A stretch of 64,000 nucleotides of DNA from an uncultured Gemmatimonadota bacterium (lineage in GTDB: Bacteria > Gemmatimonadota > Gemmatimonadetes > Gemmatimonadales > Gemmatimonadaceae), in the NCBI GenBank assembly GCA_903882745.1, contig CAIRYG010000007.1, forward strand, positions 1 through 64,000, read 5' to 3'. Position numbers and translations under genes: made by a program. Positions 44,362-54,092 of this stretch are shown here, one piece after another. Numbering within the stretch: position 1 is the stretch's first letter; each line of letters opens with the position of its first letter. Below the pieces are notes generated by a model. That model saw only the letters and a program-made list of their open reading frames with translations. It ran no database searches and was not told where the DNA came from.

Positions 44362-45870
44362 CTAAATATGGCGTACGCGGCCGATTGCGGTTAGCATCGC
44401 CCGAGCCTTGTTCTCCGTCTCCTCCCACTCCATCTCCGGGATACTATCCGCCACGATCCCAGCCCCGCACTGCACGTTGGCCTCTCCCCCAGCAATCACG
44501 CAAGTGCGGATGGTGATGGCTAGGTCCATTCGGCGGTCCCCATAGGCCACATACCCCACGGCGCCAGCATAGGGGCCCCGGCGCTCAGGCTCCAGTTCGT
44601 CAATAATCTGCATGGCCCGCACCTTTGGGGCCCCGGTCATTGTCCCGGCCGGAAAAGTGGCCCGGAATACGTCCAGCGTCGAGCGCCCGGGGGCCAGCTG
44701 CCCCTCGACCTGGCTCACCAGGTGCAGCACATGCGAGTATCGCTCGACTTTCATGAGGTCGGTGACCTCGACCGTACCATATTCGGCCACCCGTCCCACG
44801 TCATTCCGCCCTAAATCCACAAGCATGAGGTGCTCGGCGCGCTCCTTCTCGTCCGCGGCCAGCTCGTCCGCGGCCAGCTGGTCCTGCACGGCGTCGCGCC
44901 CGCGTGGACGGGTCCCCGCGATCGGCCGCACAATGATCCGGTCGTCCGCCACCCGGACGTGCAGCTCCGGTGAGCTCCCCACCAGTTCCACGCCGTCCAG
45001 GATGAGGTGGTACATGTACGGCGATGGGTTCAGTGCCCGGATGGCCCGGTACAGGGTGCCACCGTCGAAATCGTGGGGTACCGCAATCCGCCGCGCAAGG
45101 AGCGCCTGGAAGCAGTCGCCGGCGACGATGTACTCCTTGATCGTCTGGACATCGGCGATGAACTCCTCGCGGGAGTAGTTCGAGACCCCGGTCGCAGGGG
45201 TCGCGAGGGGGTTCAGGTCGAGCGGCGCGAGACTCGGTCCCGTCCGCAACGCACGAATTGTCGCATCGATGTCGGCGTGGGCGCGTGCATAGGCCGCCTC
45301 GACCCCCGCGTCGTCGGTTCCATGGGGCACCGGAATCGCACAGACGAGCCGAGCCTGCGAGCGCAGGTTGTCGATGATGACCATCGTCCCGGTAAAGACG
45401 AACAGGGCATCAGGCGCCTTCACGCCCCGCGGCGGGGCATTCGGCAGCCGCTCGATATGCCGGACCATGTCATATGAGAAATAGCCCACGGCGCCGCCCC
45501 AGAAGGCGCCCAGCTCGGGCGCGTCGACCGGCTCGTACTCGCACAGCTTTCGTTGGAAGTCCGCGAAGGGGTCCTCAGGGCGCCGCGCCGCATGCCACCC
45601 CAGCTCAGGAGACCAATCCTCGACCGTGCCGTCCTGCAGGCGCCAGGCGCCGCGTGGCGAGGCGCCCAAATACGTGTAGCGCGCCCAGGTCTCGCTCCCC
45701 GCCGGCGCGGACTCCAGCAGGAAGGCGAACGGCCCGCTCCGGAGTCGCGCAAAGGCCCCCACGGGGGTGTCGGCGTCGAGCAGGATATCGCGCCACACCG
45801 GGATCAGTACCCCGGCGGTCGCCGTACTCCCGGTTGCTCCTGCCGTCGTCTCGGTTGATCTTCCCTGCAT
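44362..45870 (-). CDS. trpE: anthranilate synthase component I
   Basis: Makes anthranilate from chorismate for tryptophan, with ammonia from a separate TrpG. The 502 residues include the allosteric motif LLES (about 51-54), the sign of tryptophan feedback control that favours TrpE over PabB, and the catalytic stretches PIAGTRPRG, EKERAEHLMLVDLGRNDVGR, FPAGTMTGAPKVRAM and CGAGIVADSIPEMEWEET. The ATG at 45870 overlaps the divergent start at 45869; the first 20 Thr/Gly/Ala-rich residues are not conserved, so the true start may be a few codons later. No trpG or other trp gene is in the window. Confidence 0.93.
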   Translation of the reverse strand: MQGRSTETTAGATGSTATAGVLIPVWRDILLDADTPVGAFARLRSGPFAFLLESAPAGSETWARYTYLGASPRGAWRLQDGTVEDWSPELGWHAARRPEDPFADFQRKLCEYEPVDAPELGAFWGGAVGYFSYDMVRHIERLPNAPPRGVKAPDALFVFTGTMVIIDNLRSQARLVCAIPVPHGTDDAGVEAAYARAHADIDATIRALRTGPSLAPLDLNPLATPATGVSNYSREEFIADVQTIKEYIVAGDCFQALLARRIAVPHDFDGGTLYRAIRALNPSPYMYHLILDGVELVGSSPELHVRVADDRIIVRPIAGTRPRGRDAVQDQLAADELAADEKERAEHLMLVDLGRNDVGRVAEYGTVEVTDLMKVERYSHVLHLVSQVEGQLAPGRSTLDVFRATFPAGTMTGAPKVRAMQIIDELEPERRGPYAGAVGYVAYGDRRMDLAITIRTCVIAGGEANVQCGAGIVADSIPEMEWEETENKARAMLTAIGRVRHI

Positions 45871-47947
45871 GCGTCCTCGGATGGCGGTGTGTGCCGCCGC
45901 AGTCGTGTTAGCCGTATGCGGTCTTGCCGCTCCGGCACGTGCTCAGCAATGGAACGATCCCCGAGCCATGGCGCTGGTGGACGCCGCCATTGCTCGGCGC
46001 GCCGCGCAGTTAGCCGATACGGGGCTGGCCGGCTACAAGGCTAACGCCCACGGCTTCCTGACGTTCCTCGCGCAGATGGGCGACCAGCTCGACGAACCGC
46101 CCAAAGTCGTTCGCACCGACGAACTCGCTGTGGAAGTCTATTGGCGCGCGCCGAACCTGAGCAAGCAGCGGATCGTCGGTCGTCGTGACACGTTGCTCCT
46201 CCCGACGGATATCGAGTACCACCAGGACCACCTCGCCATCGTCCAGAATAACTTTCCGAGCATCATTCGGCTCGGCAACGGCGACGAAGTCCAGGATGTC
46301 CCGCACCCGCTCTCGGCGGCTGGCCGTGCCGCGTACGACTTTGCGGCCACCGACTCCTTTACCATGCGGACGATCGACCGCACCTTCGAGGTGATTGAGG
46401 TCAAGGTCCGCCCGAAAGATGACCGAAAGCCTCGCGCGGTGGGGGCCGTGTACCTCGACAAGTCCAATGGCGTGGTCGTGCGCATGGCCTTCAGCTTTAC
46501 CCGCGCCGCCCTCAAGGACGACCAGCTCGAAGATGTCTCGGTCATCCTCGAGAACGGCCTAGTCGCAGGCCGCTTCTGGCTTCCCCGACGCCAAGAGATC
46601 GAGATCCGCCGTACAGGCTCGTGGATGGATTTCCCCGTGCGCGGGATTATCCGCGGCCGATGGGAAGTGACCGACGCCGAAGTCCTCGAGCCGCAGCCCG
46701 CGCTTTTCTACGCAGGGCCAGAAGTCGTCTCCCTTCCCGAGCCGCAACTCAAAAACTTCAAGTTTTCAGGTGATATCCTCGCGAGCCTCCCTGGGGACGT
46801 TACCCTGAGCGCCGACGACGACGTCCGTCGCGTGCAGGAGGAAGCGCGAGCCCTTGTGCGCGCCGAGGCACTCGCGCGTACGCAACGTACGGTGCCGAGT
46901 GCGCGAGGGATTAGCGACATCCTACGCGTGAATCGCGTCGAGGGGATCGCACTCGGCGGTGGTATCGCCCGCGCGTTCGGCGGAGGATTCGTGGCCGCCG
47001 CCGGTGGACGCTACGGCGTTTCGGATCACGCCATCAAGCAGCAATGGTCGGTCGGCTGGCAGCGGGCCGACGGCTCAGGCGTCAGCCTAGCCGGCTACAA
47101 CGACTTCCGCGAAGCCGGCGACGAGGCGGAAGTGTCCCGCATTCGGAATTCGATCGCCGCGCAAGAGTTTGGCACAGACCTCACCGATCCGTTTGCCGTG
47201 CGCGGCGTGGCACTCACCTGGGATGCTGGGGTCCAGTGGGGAAATCGGTGGAAGCTCACCGCGGCGCGCGAACACGAGTCGCCCCTCGGTGTGCACGCGC
47301 AACCTGCCTCCGGCCGGTATGCGCCAACGCTGAATGTCACGAATCTCGACGTCAGCAGAGTGTCCCTCGACGTGACGCGCACCAGCGCCTCGCCAATCCT
47401 CGGCTTCAGTGTCCGGTACGCCGCGAACGTGACGTACCGGCGCATACAGGAGCCGCGCTCCCTCGGCAACGTGGAGCTGGGACGTGTCAGTCTCAGCGCG
47501 CACGCCGAACGGTCGTTTGGCACGGATCGCCTGGTCTTACACACGACCGCGGCGGCGCTGAGTGGTGTCCGCATCGATGCGGCCTTTCCGCAGTATGACG
47601 TGGCCTTCGGTGGCCCCGTGACCGCTCCCGGCTACGATTTTCATTCGCTGCGCGGCCGGGCAGGGATCAGTCAGCACCTCGAATGGCAAACGACGGTGGC
47701 GCAGATTCCTGTCGCGCTTGGTCGGTTCGGGCGAAGCTCGGTGCGCCTTGCGCTCGCGCCGTGGGTCCAGCTCACGGCGGTCGATGGTCGTCCTGCCGAT
47801 TCGCAGTCGCGGGGATTCTTTCCCTCGGTGGGAATCGGCGCGATCTCGCTGTTCGACGTGTTGCGCGTCGACATTGGTCGCGGCCTCAACAATGGCCGCT
47901 GGACCTTTGCGTTCGACGTGACGCGCGATCTTTGGCCTATCCTCTGA
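45869..47947 (+). CDS. predicted outer-membrane beta-barrel protein, unknown function
   Basis: About 692 residues with a signal peptide (MRPRMAVCAAAVVLAVCG to PARAQ). The first 300 residues look like a soluble periplasmic domain with segments such as GYKANAHGFLTFLAQMGDQ, VVGRRDTLLLPTDIEYHQD and GAVYLDKSNGVVVRMAF. From about 370 there are alternating short amphipathic strands and Gly turns, ending with NNGRWTFAFDVTRDLWPIL, an aromatic-rich C-terminal strand as in outer-membrane barrels. No catalytic motif. ATG 45869 is used; ATG 45881 is the alternative. It shares its start region with trpE on the other strand. Confidence 0.7.
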   Translation: MRPRMAVCAAAVVLAVCGLAAPARAQQWNDPRAMALVDAAIARRAAQLADTGLAGYKANAHGFLTFLAQMGDQLDEPPKVVRTDELAVEVYWRAPNLSKQRIVGRRDTLLLPTDIEYHQDHLAIVQNNFPSIIRLGNGDEVQDVPHPLSAAGRAAYDFAATDSFTMRTIDRTFEVIEVKVRPKDDRKPRAVGAVYLDKSNGVVVRMAFSFTRAALKDDQLEDVSVILENGLVAGRFWLPRRQEIEIRRTGSWMDFPVRGIIRGRWEVTDAEVLEPQPALFYAGPEVVSLPEPQLKNFKFSGDILASLPGDVTLSADDDVRRVQEEARALVRAEALARTQRTVPSARGISDILRVNRVEGIALGGGIARAFGGGFVAAAGGRYGVSDHAIKQQWSVGWQRADGSGVSLAGYNDFREAGDEAEVSRIRNSIAAQEFGTDLTDPFAVRGVALTWDAGVQWGNRWKLTAAREHESPLGVHAQPASGRYAPTLNVTNLDVSRVSLDVTRTSASPILGFSVRYAANVTYRRIQEPRSLGNVELGRVSLSAHAERSFGTDRLVLHTTAAALSGVRIDAAFPQYDVAFGGPVTAPGYDFHSLRGRAGISQHLEWQTTVAQIPVALGRFGRSSVRLALAPWVQLTAVDGRPADSQSRGFFPSVGIGAISLFDVLRVDIGRGLNNGRWTFAFDVTRDLWPIL

Positions 47948-48030
47948 ATATTTTGGTACGGCGTTTCGACGGACGCGCATTACTATAGGCCGTCCGCGGC
48001 GATTCCCGTTCGCGGTGACTCGGTGCCCGC

Positions 48031-49896
48031 GTGCCTCCTCGCTCCTCTCGAATCGTTCCGCACGACGCATGGCTCCTCTCGATGCTCGCGGAGGTGCTCA
48101 CCCCGGATCAGTGCGCGCAGTTGCGGGCCTCCCCAGGGACGAGTGTCTGGACGACCGCGGTCCGTCGCGGATTCGTGAGCGATGCGCAGATTCTCGCGTT
48201 GCTCGCGGCGCGATTCAATCTCCATCTCGCCGACATTGACCGTGCGACGCCAGCTGCCTGCGCCGAGGTGCCCGAAGCGCTCGCGCGTCGCTATGGCGTG
48301 TTGCCGCTCGCGTGCTCGGCGCAGACCCTCGACGTCGCAAGCGCAGATCCTCGTGACCTCGACGCCGAACGGGCGCTCTCCTTCGCGTTAGGCCGGCCGG
48401 TGCGAGTCGCTCTCGCCGCGCCGTCACGCATCCGCGAACGACTCGACGCGTTCTATCGCCCAGCGGATGTGATTGAGACGTTACTGGCAAAGGTCACCGG
48501 AAGCGACGCGGTCCAACGGGCCGCACACACCGCGGTTGTCGATTCGCCCGCCGACGGCGACCTGTATCGGGTGATCGAACAGCCCGTAGTGCAGCTGGTG
48601 AACCGCATCGTTGCCGAGGCGATTCAGTCACGCGCGTCCGACGTTCACTTGGAACCCGAGGAATCGAACATCGCCGTACGCCTCCGGATCGACGGCGTGC
48701 TGCGGAGTAGCATGCTCCTGCCGCGGAGTGCAGGGCTCCCCCTGGTGTCTCGCGTCAAAATTATGGCGCAGATGGACATCGCAGACCGACTGCGCCCACA
48801 GGATGGGCGCGCCCGTGTGTCCGTCAACGGACACAGTGTTGACCTGCGCATCTCCACCTTGCCGAGCGCGGGTGGGGAGAAGGTGGTCATTCGCATATTA
48901 GATCAGCAGTCCACCGCACTGTCGATAGACGCCTTAGGCTTTGCGCCAAGCGAGCAGGAGCGTGTGCAGCGACTGCTGGACGCACGAGAAGGACTCCTGC
49001 TTGTGACGGGCCCCACTGGGTCGGGAAAGACCACCACGCTCTATGCCATGCTCACGCAACTGCAGCAGCGTGGGCTCAACATCGTCTCTGTGGAAGATCC
49101 CGTTGAGTACCGCGTGGCTGGGATTGTGCAGGTGCAGGTCAACGAGAAAGCGGGGCTCACCTTTCCGGCGGCCCTACGGTCAATCTTGCGGCAAGATCCG
49201 GATGTCGTACTCGTTGGCGAGATCCGCGACCGCGAGACAGCCGCTATCGCGCTCCAAGCGGCGCTCACGGGACACCTCGTGCTCTCCACCTTGCACACCA
49301 ACGACGCCATCAGCGCCGTCCCGCGGTTGCTCGACCTCGGCGTGGAACGGTTCAAGCTCGCCGGTGCGTTGCGCGGCATTGTGGCGCAGCGCCTGCTGCG
49401 TCGGCTCTGTGTCCGCTGTGCCGTGAGCGCGGTCTCCCAAGTGCCGGTGCTCGCCGCGCGTTGGTTTCCCGCAAGCGCTGCCCGCGCCGCCGCGGTCGGG
49501 TGCCCCGCCTGTGGGCAGACAGGCTACCGTGGTCGCCTCTGTGCCTCTGAAGTCGTGACGAATAGCCCCGAGCTCGCCCGACGCATCAGCGAGGGCGCGC
49601 CCATCGACGCGCTGACAGCCGCTGCGGCCGCCGATGGCTTGCGCGCACTCTGGTTCGCCGGCGTTCACCACGCCGCGCAGGGCCACACATCGATCGAAGA
49701 GCTGGTGCGCGTCCTCACGCCCCCTGCCGTCCCGCCTGTGCGCTACCAGACGAAGCCGAGCACCGCGCAGCCGTCGCTCGTGTTGGCGAGCCCAGCCCCC
49801 ATTCACGCCGAAGTCCGCGCCGTACTGGAGCGCTTTGGCTACAGTTGGCGTGCGGAGCCCCCTACCATCCCCGTGCGGCGTGCGCCAGACTCCTGA
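48031..49896 (+). CDS. PilB/GspE-family secretion or pilus assembly ATPase
   Basis: Hexameric motor for type IV pilus or type II secretion. It has an N-terminal MshEN-like pair (about 20-160), then ASDVHLEPEE, IDGVLRSSM and the motor: Walker A GPTGSGKTTTLY (from about 327), Asp box EDPVEYRVAGIVQVQVN, Walker B DPDVVLVGEIRD and His box GHLVLSTLHTNDA. Cysteine pairs LCVRC (about 462) and GCPAC (about 492) give the usual zinc motif. The 621 residues include a Pro-rich C-terminal extension (about 565-621) not typical of the family. GTG 48031 is used; ATG 48082 is possible. No pilus or secretion genes are adjacent, so its system cannot be named. Confidence 0.88.
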   Translation: MPPRSSRIVPHDAWLLSMLAEVLTPDQCAQLRASPGTSVWTTAVRRGFVSDAQILALLAARFNLHLADIDRATPAACAEVPEALARRYGVLPLACSAQTLDVASADPRDLDAERALSFALGRPVRVALAAPSRIRERLDAFYRPADVIETLLAKVTGSDAVQRAAHTAVVDSPADGDLYRVIEQPVVQLVNRIVAEAIQSRASDVHLEPEESNIAVRLRIDGVLRSSMLLPRSAGLPLVSRVKIMAQMDIADRLRPQDGRARVSVNGHSVDLRISTLPSAGGEKVVIRILDQQSTALSIDALGFAPSEQERVQRLLDAREGLLLVTGPTGSGKTTTLYAMLTQLQQRGLNIVSVEDPVEYRVAGIVQVQVNEKAGLTFPAALRSILRQDPDVVLVGEIRDRETAAIALQAALTGHLVLSTLHTNDAISAVPRLLDLGVERFKLAGALRGIVAQRLLRRLCVRCAVSAVSQVPVLAARWFPASAARAAAVGCPACGQTGYRGRLCASEVVTNSPELARRISEGAPIDALTAAAAADGLRALWFAGVHHAAQGHTSIEELVRVLTPPAVPPVRYQTKPSTAQPSLVLASPAPIHAEVRAVLERFGYSWRAEPPTIPVRRAPDS

Positions 49897-49947
49897 GCAC
49901 AGGTGGCCCGTGTCCGTCACGGCGCCGCCGTGCCCCTCGGAGAGTGT

Positions 49948-50406
49948 ATGACGCAGATCGCAGTCGGTGTTGTCGATGTGTTTGTCATTCGGATCGTGCG
50001 CGGCCGCTGGCGCGTGCTCGTGCTGCGGCGGTCGTCGGGGCGTAGCCCCGGATCCTGGGAGACGGTCCACGGCAAGATCGAACCGGGCGAGCGTCCGCCA
50101 GACGCCGCGCGCCGCGAACTGCGTGAGGAAACGGGGCTGACCGATGCGCGCCTCTACAGCATCACCGTGAACCCGTTCTACATTCACGCGACCGGCGCCG
50201 TCCAGCTCGCGGTGGTCTTCGCGGTGTTCGTCGATACCGACGCGGTCACGCTTGGCGTCGAGCACGACACCTACGAATGGCTCTCACCCACCGCCGCGCA
50301 CAGGCGCTTCACCTGGCCGCGGGAAAGCGAAGCACTGCGCCATATCCAACACCTGCTGAAGGGAGGAAACGCCGGCCTGGTCGAGGATGTGTTGCGTATC
50401 CGATAG
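49948..50406 (+). CDS. Nudix hydrolase
   Basis: Hydrolyses a nucleoside diphosphate linked to another group. ATG 49948 follows a GGAGAG site; ATG-like starts further upstream overlap the ATPase gene tail. The Nudix box GKIEPGERPPDAARREL continues with REETGL, a perfect match to Gx5Ex7REUxEExGU. The fold surrounds it with VLVLRRSSGRSPGSWETVHG and YEWLSP. Substrate cannot be read; HGKIEPGE suggests a family close to MutT or dATP pyrophosphohydrolases. It is convergent with prfC. Confidence 0.9.
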   Translation: MTQIAVGVVDVFVIRIVRGRWRVLVLRRSSGRSPGSWETVHGKIEPGERPPDAARRELREETGLTDARLYSITVNPFYIHATGAVQLAVVFAVFVDTDAVTLGVEHDTYEWLSPTAAHRRFTWPRESEALRHIQHLLKGGNAGLVEDVLRIR

Positions 50407-50423
50407 CCGGTGTGGCGCCAGTC

Positions 50424-52019
50424 CTACGGCGATACCTCGTGGAACGCCACCCCAGGCTCGTGGTCCAGGGCCCAGCGCATGCGCCACTCGTTTTCGAACA
50501 GCAGCAACGGCTGGCCCTTCGAGTCATACAAGAGCGTCCGGGCAGGGTCGCGCGTGGCGCGTGCGAGGTCTGACTCCGACCCCGTGATCCACCGCGGATA
50601 GCGCGAGTTGATCTTCTCCAATCGCGCGGTGACACCGTACTCGTGGGCCAAGCGGTGCATCATCACATCGAACTGTAGTTGCCCCACCGCACCCACAATC
50701 GGCGTCGGACTCGTGACATCGGTGCCCGACGTGAAGAACACTTGCGCCGCCCCCTCTTCGGTGAGCTGACGCAGCCCCGCGTCCAACTGCTTGCGCTTCA
50801 TTGGGTCGGACAAGATCACCCGCGCAAAATGCTCGGGCGCAAAACGCGGGATGTTCGCAAACACCACCCCGGGCTCCGTCGCGAGCGAGTCCCCAATACG
50901 CAGCTCGCGGCGATCCATCACCCCCACCACGTCGCCCGGCCACGCAGACTCAACCGCCGTGCGCTCACGCGCCATAAAGGTCTGTGGCGCGTTCAGGCGA
51001 ACCATCTTGCCCGTACGGCCATGCAGGACCTGCATCCCGGCGTCAAAGCGCCCCGAGACGATCCGCACAAACGCCACGCGATCGCGGTGCTTGGGATCCA
51101 TGTTCGCCTGAATCTTGAACACGAACCCGGAGAACGCCTCCTGCGCCGGCTCAATCACTCCGGTCGTCGTCTCGCGCGGGCTCGGGGCAGGGGCCAGTTC
51201 CAAAAACTCCCGAAGGAACGGCTCCACGCCAAAGTTGTTCAGCGCGCTCCCAAAGAACACCGGCGACAGCTCTCCCGACAGCACTTCTGCCGCATCAAAC
51301 GGATGTCCGGCCTCGTCGAGCAACGCAATGTCGTGCACGAGCCGCTCGTGGGTTTCCGCGCCAAGGAGGTCGCGCAGCTTCGGATCGGTCAGGCTGCCGA
51401 CTTCCACCATCGGCACCTTCGATCCGTGCGACTCATCGCGCTCGAACAGATGAATCTGCCCCATCCGCCGATCGTACACCCCCACGAATCCCGCCGATCC
51501 CCCTTCGGAATGAAAAATCGGCCAGGTCACGGGATGACACTTGATCCCCAGGTCCGCCTCAACATCGCTGATGAGCGTGAGCGGGTCAGCCCCCGACCGA
51601 TCACACTTGTTCACGAAGGTGAAAATCGGGGTCCGCCGACGCTTACACACCGCAAAGAGCTGCCGCGTGCGCTCTTCGACTCCCTTGCGGTTGTCGAGCA
51701 GCATCACCGCACTGTCCGCGGCCACCAGCGTGCGGTACGTGTCCTCGGAAAAGTCTTCGTGACCCGGTGTGTCCAACAGGTTGATCACATACCCGTCGTA
51801 CTCGAACTGCATCACGCTGGAGGTCACGGAGATACCGCGCTCCTGCTCCATCGCCATCCAATCCGATGTCGCATGCCGATCCGCTCGGCGCGCCTTCACC
51901 GATCCGGCAAGATGGATGGCTCCGCCGTACAGCAACAGCTTCTCCGTCAGCGTCGTCTTGCCCGCGTCCGGATGGCTAATAATCGCAAAGGTCCGACGCT
52001 GGCCGATCGCGGCCAGCAA
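50424..52019 (-). CDS. prfC: peptide chain release factor 3
   Basis: GTPase that removes RF1/RF2 from the ribosome after termination. The 531-residue protein starts MLAAIGQRRTFAIISHPDAG, with G1 SHPDAGKTTLT, G2 EQERGISVTSSV, G3 DTPGHEDFS and G4 NKCD. The C-terminal FMARERTAVESAWPGDVVG and LQFDVMMHRLAHEYGV are RF3-specific and separate it from EF-G. It starts 14 bases after engB, so the two are probably co-transcribed. Confidence 0.95.
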   Translation of the reverse strand: MLAAIGQRRTFAIISHPDAGKTTLTEKLLLYGGAIHLAGSVKARRADRHATSDWMAMEQERGISVTSSVMQFEYDGYVINLLDTPGHEDFSEDTYRTLVAADSAVMLLDNRKGVEERTRQLFAVCKRRRTPIFTFVNKCDRSGADPLTLISDVEADLGIKCHPVTWPIFHSEGGSAGFVGVYDRRMGQIHLFERDESHGSKVPMVEVGSLTDPKLRDLLGAETHERLVHDIALLDEAGHPFDAAEVLSGELSPVFFGSALNNFGVEPFLREFLELAPAPSPRETTTGVIEPAQEAFSGFVFKIQANMDPKHRDRVAFVRIVSGRFDAGMQVLHGRTGKMVRLNAPQTFMARERTAVESAWPGDVVGVMDRRELRIGDSLATEPGVVFANIPRFAPEHFARVILSDPMKRKQLDAGLRQLTEEGAAQVFFTSGTDVTSPTPIVGAVGQLQFDVMMHRLAHEYGVTARLEKINSRYPRWITGSESDLARATRDPARTLLYDSKGQPLLLFENEWRMRWALDHEPGVAFHEVSP

Positions 52020-52033
52020 CTGTTCATGCGCGC

Positions 52034-52762
52034 TCAGAGGACGTCGCGCTCCCCACGCTCCAAGGGCGGCTTGGCATCGTCCGGCACCGCGGGTTCGTCG
52101 AGCGGCGATGCTTCGTCCGGCTCCTGTTCCGCCGTCTGCGCGAGCAACTCCACCAGCGCCTCGGCGAGTTCATCGCGCCCTTCGCCGGTCGTCGCGCTGA
52201 ACCCAATCATCTGCTCTTCATCGAGCTGCAGCGCGATCGCAAGGGCGCGCATCCGCTCCTTCACCTTGCTCGCGCCCAGCTTGTCGATCTTGGTCGCGAC
52301 CACAATCGTGGGCGTGCCGGTGTCGGCCAGCAACTCAAACATCGCGTGATCTTCAGGGGTCGGATCGTGGCGCACATCCAGCAACTGCACAATGCCCCTA
52401 AGCGTCGGGCTCCGCCGCAAAAAGTTGCTAATCAGTGGCCGCCACTCCGCGCGCCGTTCCTTGGAAATCTTCGCGTAGCCGTACCCGGGAAGATCGACCA
52501 AGACAAACTGGTTGTTCACCCGAAAAAAATTCAGCTCGCGCGTGCGCCCCGGCGTGTTGGACACGCGGGCAAACGCTTTGCGGCGCACCAGGCGATTGAG
52601 CAGCGACGACTTCCCAACGTTCGAACGCCCGGCAAACGCGATCTCGGGGAGCTCGTGTTGCGGACGCCAACCGTCCACGGTTGCCATGCCCCCGATAAAC
52701 TCGAGGTCACGGATCACCAATGGATCGGGATGGGGGCGGTTGGGCGGAGTCTGGTCGGTCAT
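52034..52762 (-). CDS. engB: ribosome-assembly/division GTPase EngB (YihA/YsxC)
   Basis: Small essential GTPase for 50S maturation. ATG 52762 gives MTDQTPPNRPHPDPLVIRDL; the longer frame would cross the terminator. G1 FAGRSNVGKSSLLNRLV, G2 SNTPGRTRELNFF, G3 DLPGYGYAK and G4 ATKIDK are all canonical. A 40-residue acidic tail after about 205 (rich in Glu, Asp, Pro) is longer than in E. coli. The start is only 12 bases from the clpX terminator, leaving no room for a promoter between. Confidence 0.93.
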   Translation of the reverse strand: MTDQTPPNRPHPDPLVIRDLEFIGGMATVDGWRPQHELPEIAFAGRSNVGKSSLLNRLVRRKAFARVSNTPGRTRELNFFRVNNQFVLVDLPGYGYAKISKERRAEWRPLISNFLRRSPTLRGIVQLLDVRHDPTPEDHAMFELLADTGTPTIVVATKIDKLGASKVKERMRALAIALQLDEEQMIGFSATTGEGRDELAEALVELLAQTAEQEPDEASPLDEPAVPDDAKPPLERGERDVL

Positions 52763-52774
52763 TGTATAAAAGAT

Positions 52775-52801
52775 AACGGCGGGGGAGCCTCCCCCGCCGT
52801 T
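52775..52801 (-). terminator. terminator after clpX
   Basis: AACGGCGGGGG (52775-52785) pairs with 52791-52801; on the minus strand the stem is followed by ATCTTTTATA, a usable T-run. It stands 32 bases after the clpX stop and 12 bases before the engB start. Confidence 0.8.
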
Positions 52802-52832
52802 CTTGTGGCTTTTTCCCTCGCCGGAGGTCTGC

Positions 52833-54092
52833 TCAGGCTTCCTTTTTCCGGCGCTTGGTGCTGATCTCCAGCAGGGGCGGCGCCCCATTCAACACGCAGG
52901 CCTCGGTCACCTTGACCCCGGTCACGTCGTCGCGCCCCGGGAGGTCGAACATCGTCTCGAGGAGGATCTCCTCAAGAATCGCACGGAGGCCGCGGGCGCC
53001 CGTGCCACGCTCGATGGCTTTCCGCGCAATCGCCTTCAGCGCCGATTCCTCGAACGAGATGTTGACATCCTCGAGCTCGAACAGCTTCGCGTACTGCTTG
53101 GTCAGCGCGTTCTTGGGCTCCTTGAGAATCTGCACCAAGGCGTCCTCGTCGAGCGCCTGAAGCGGCACCGTCACGGGGAGACGGCCCACGAGCTCAGGAA
53201 TGATGCCGAAGCGCAGCAAATCGTTGGGTTCGACATCGTCAAAGATGTTCACGCCCACCGCTTCATTCGCGGTCGCATCGGTCGTCTTGCCGAAGCCAAT
53301 CTGACGGCGTCCCTTGCGTGCCTCAATAATCTTCTCGAGGCCGTCAAAGGCACCACCGCAGATAAACAGGATGTCCTTCGTGTTGATCTGGATGTATTCC
53401 TGCTGCGGATGCTTGCGCCCGCCCTGCGGCGGCACGCTCGCCACGGTCCCCTCGAGGATCTTCAGGAGCGCCTGCTGCACCCCCTCGCCGCTGACGTCGC
53501 GGGTGATGCTCGGGTTCTCGCTCTTGCGGGCAATCTTGTCGATCTCGTCGATATACACGATGCCGCGCTCGCACTCGGCCACATTGAAATCGCCGGCTTG
53601 GAGCAAACGCACCAAGATGTTCTCGACATCCTCGCCGACATACCCCGCTTCGGTCAGCGTGGTGGCGTCGGCGATCGTGAACGGCACATCCAAAATGCGC
53701 GCGAGCGTCTGGGCCAACAGCGTCTTGCCGACGCCCGTCGGTCCAAGCAACAGGATGTTCGACTTGTCGAGCTCCACGTCGTTCTCACGGCGCGCGGCTG
53801 ACGAGTTGATGCGCTTGTAGTGGTTATACACGGCCACGGCGAGCGCCTTCTTGGCGCCGTCCTGACCAATCACATACTGATCGAGGACGTCCTTGATCTC
53901 CTGCGGCGCCGGCACCGACGTGACAGCCTCCGCAACCTCGCGGTCCTCATCCTCGGCGAGGATCTCATTGCACAACGCGATGCACTCATTGCAGATGTAG
54001 ACCGAGGGCCCGGAGATGAACTTCCTCACAGTATCCTTGGACTTTCCGCAGAACGAGCACCGGAGGTGCCGATCGTGGGACATCGTCGTCAT
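52833..54092 (-). CDS. clpX: ATP-dependent Clp protease ATP-binding subunit ClpX
   Basis: AAA+ unfoldase that feeds ClpP. The N-terminal C4 zinc domain is [13 protein letters not shown] and [14 protein letters not shown]. The ATPase shows Walker [16 protein letters not shown], Walker [11 protein letters not shown], pore loop GYVGED and the ClpP-binding IGF-type loop IGFGKTTD. At 419 residues it is normal. ATG 54083 ([12 protein letters not shown]) is an alternative start three codons later. It lies 166 bases after clpP on the same strand. Confidence 0.97.
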   Translation of the reverse strand: MTTMSHDRHLRCSFCGKSKDTVRKFISGPSVYICNECIALCNEILAEDEDREVAEAVTSVPAPQEIKDVLDQYVIGQDGAKKALAVAVYNHYKRINSSAARRENDVELDKSNILLLGPTGVGKTLLAQTLARILDVPFTIADATTLTEAGYVGEDVENILVRLLQAGDFNVAECERGIVYIDEIDKIARKSENPSITRDVSGEGVQQALLKILEGTVASVPPQGGRKHPQQEYIQINTKDILFICGGAFDGLEKIIEARKGRRQIGFGKTTDATANEAVGVNIFDDVEPNDLLRFGIIPELVGRLPVTVPLQALDEDALVQILKEPKNALTKQYAKLFELEDVNISFEESALKAIARKAIERGTGARGLRAILEEILLETMFDLPGRDDVTGVKVTEACVLNGAPPLLEISTKRRKKEA

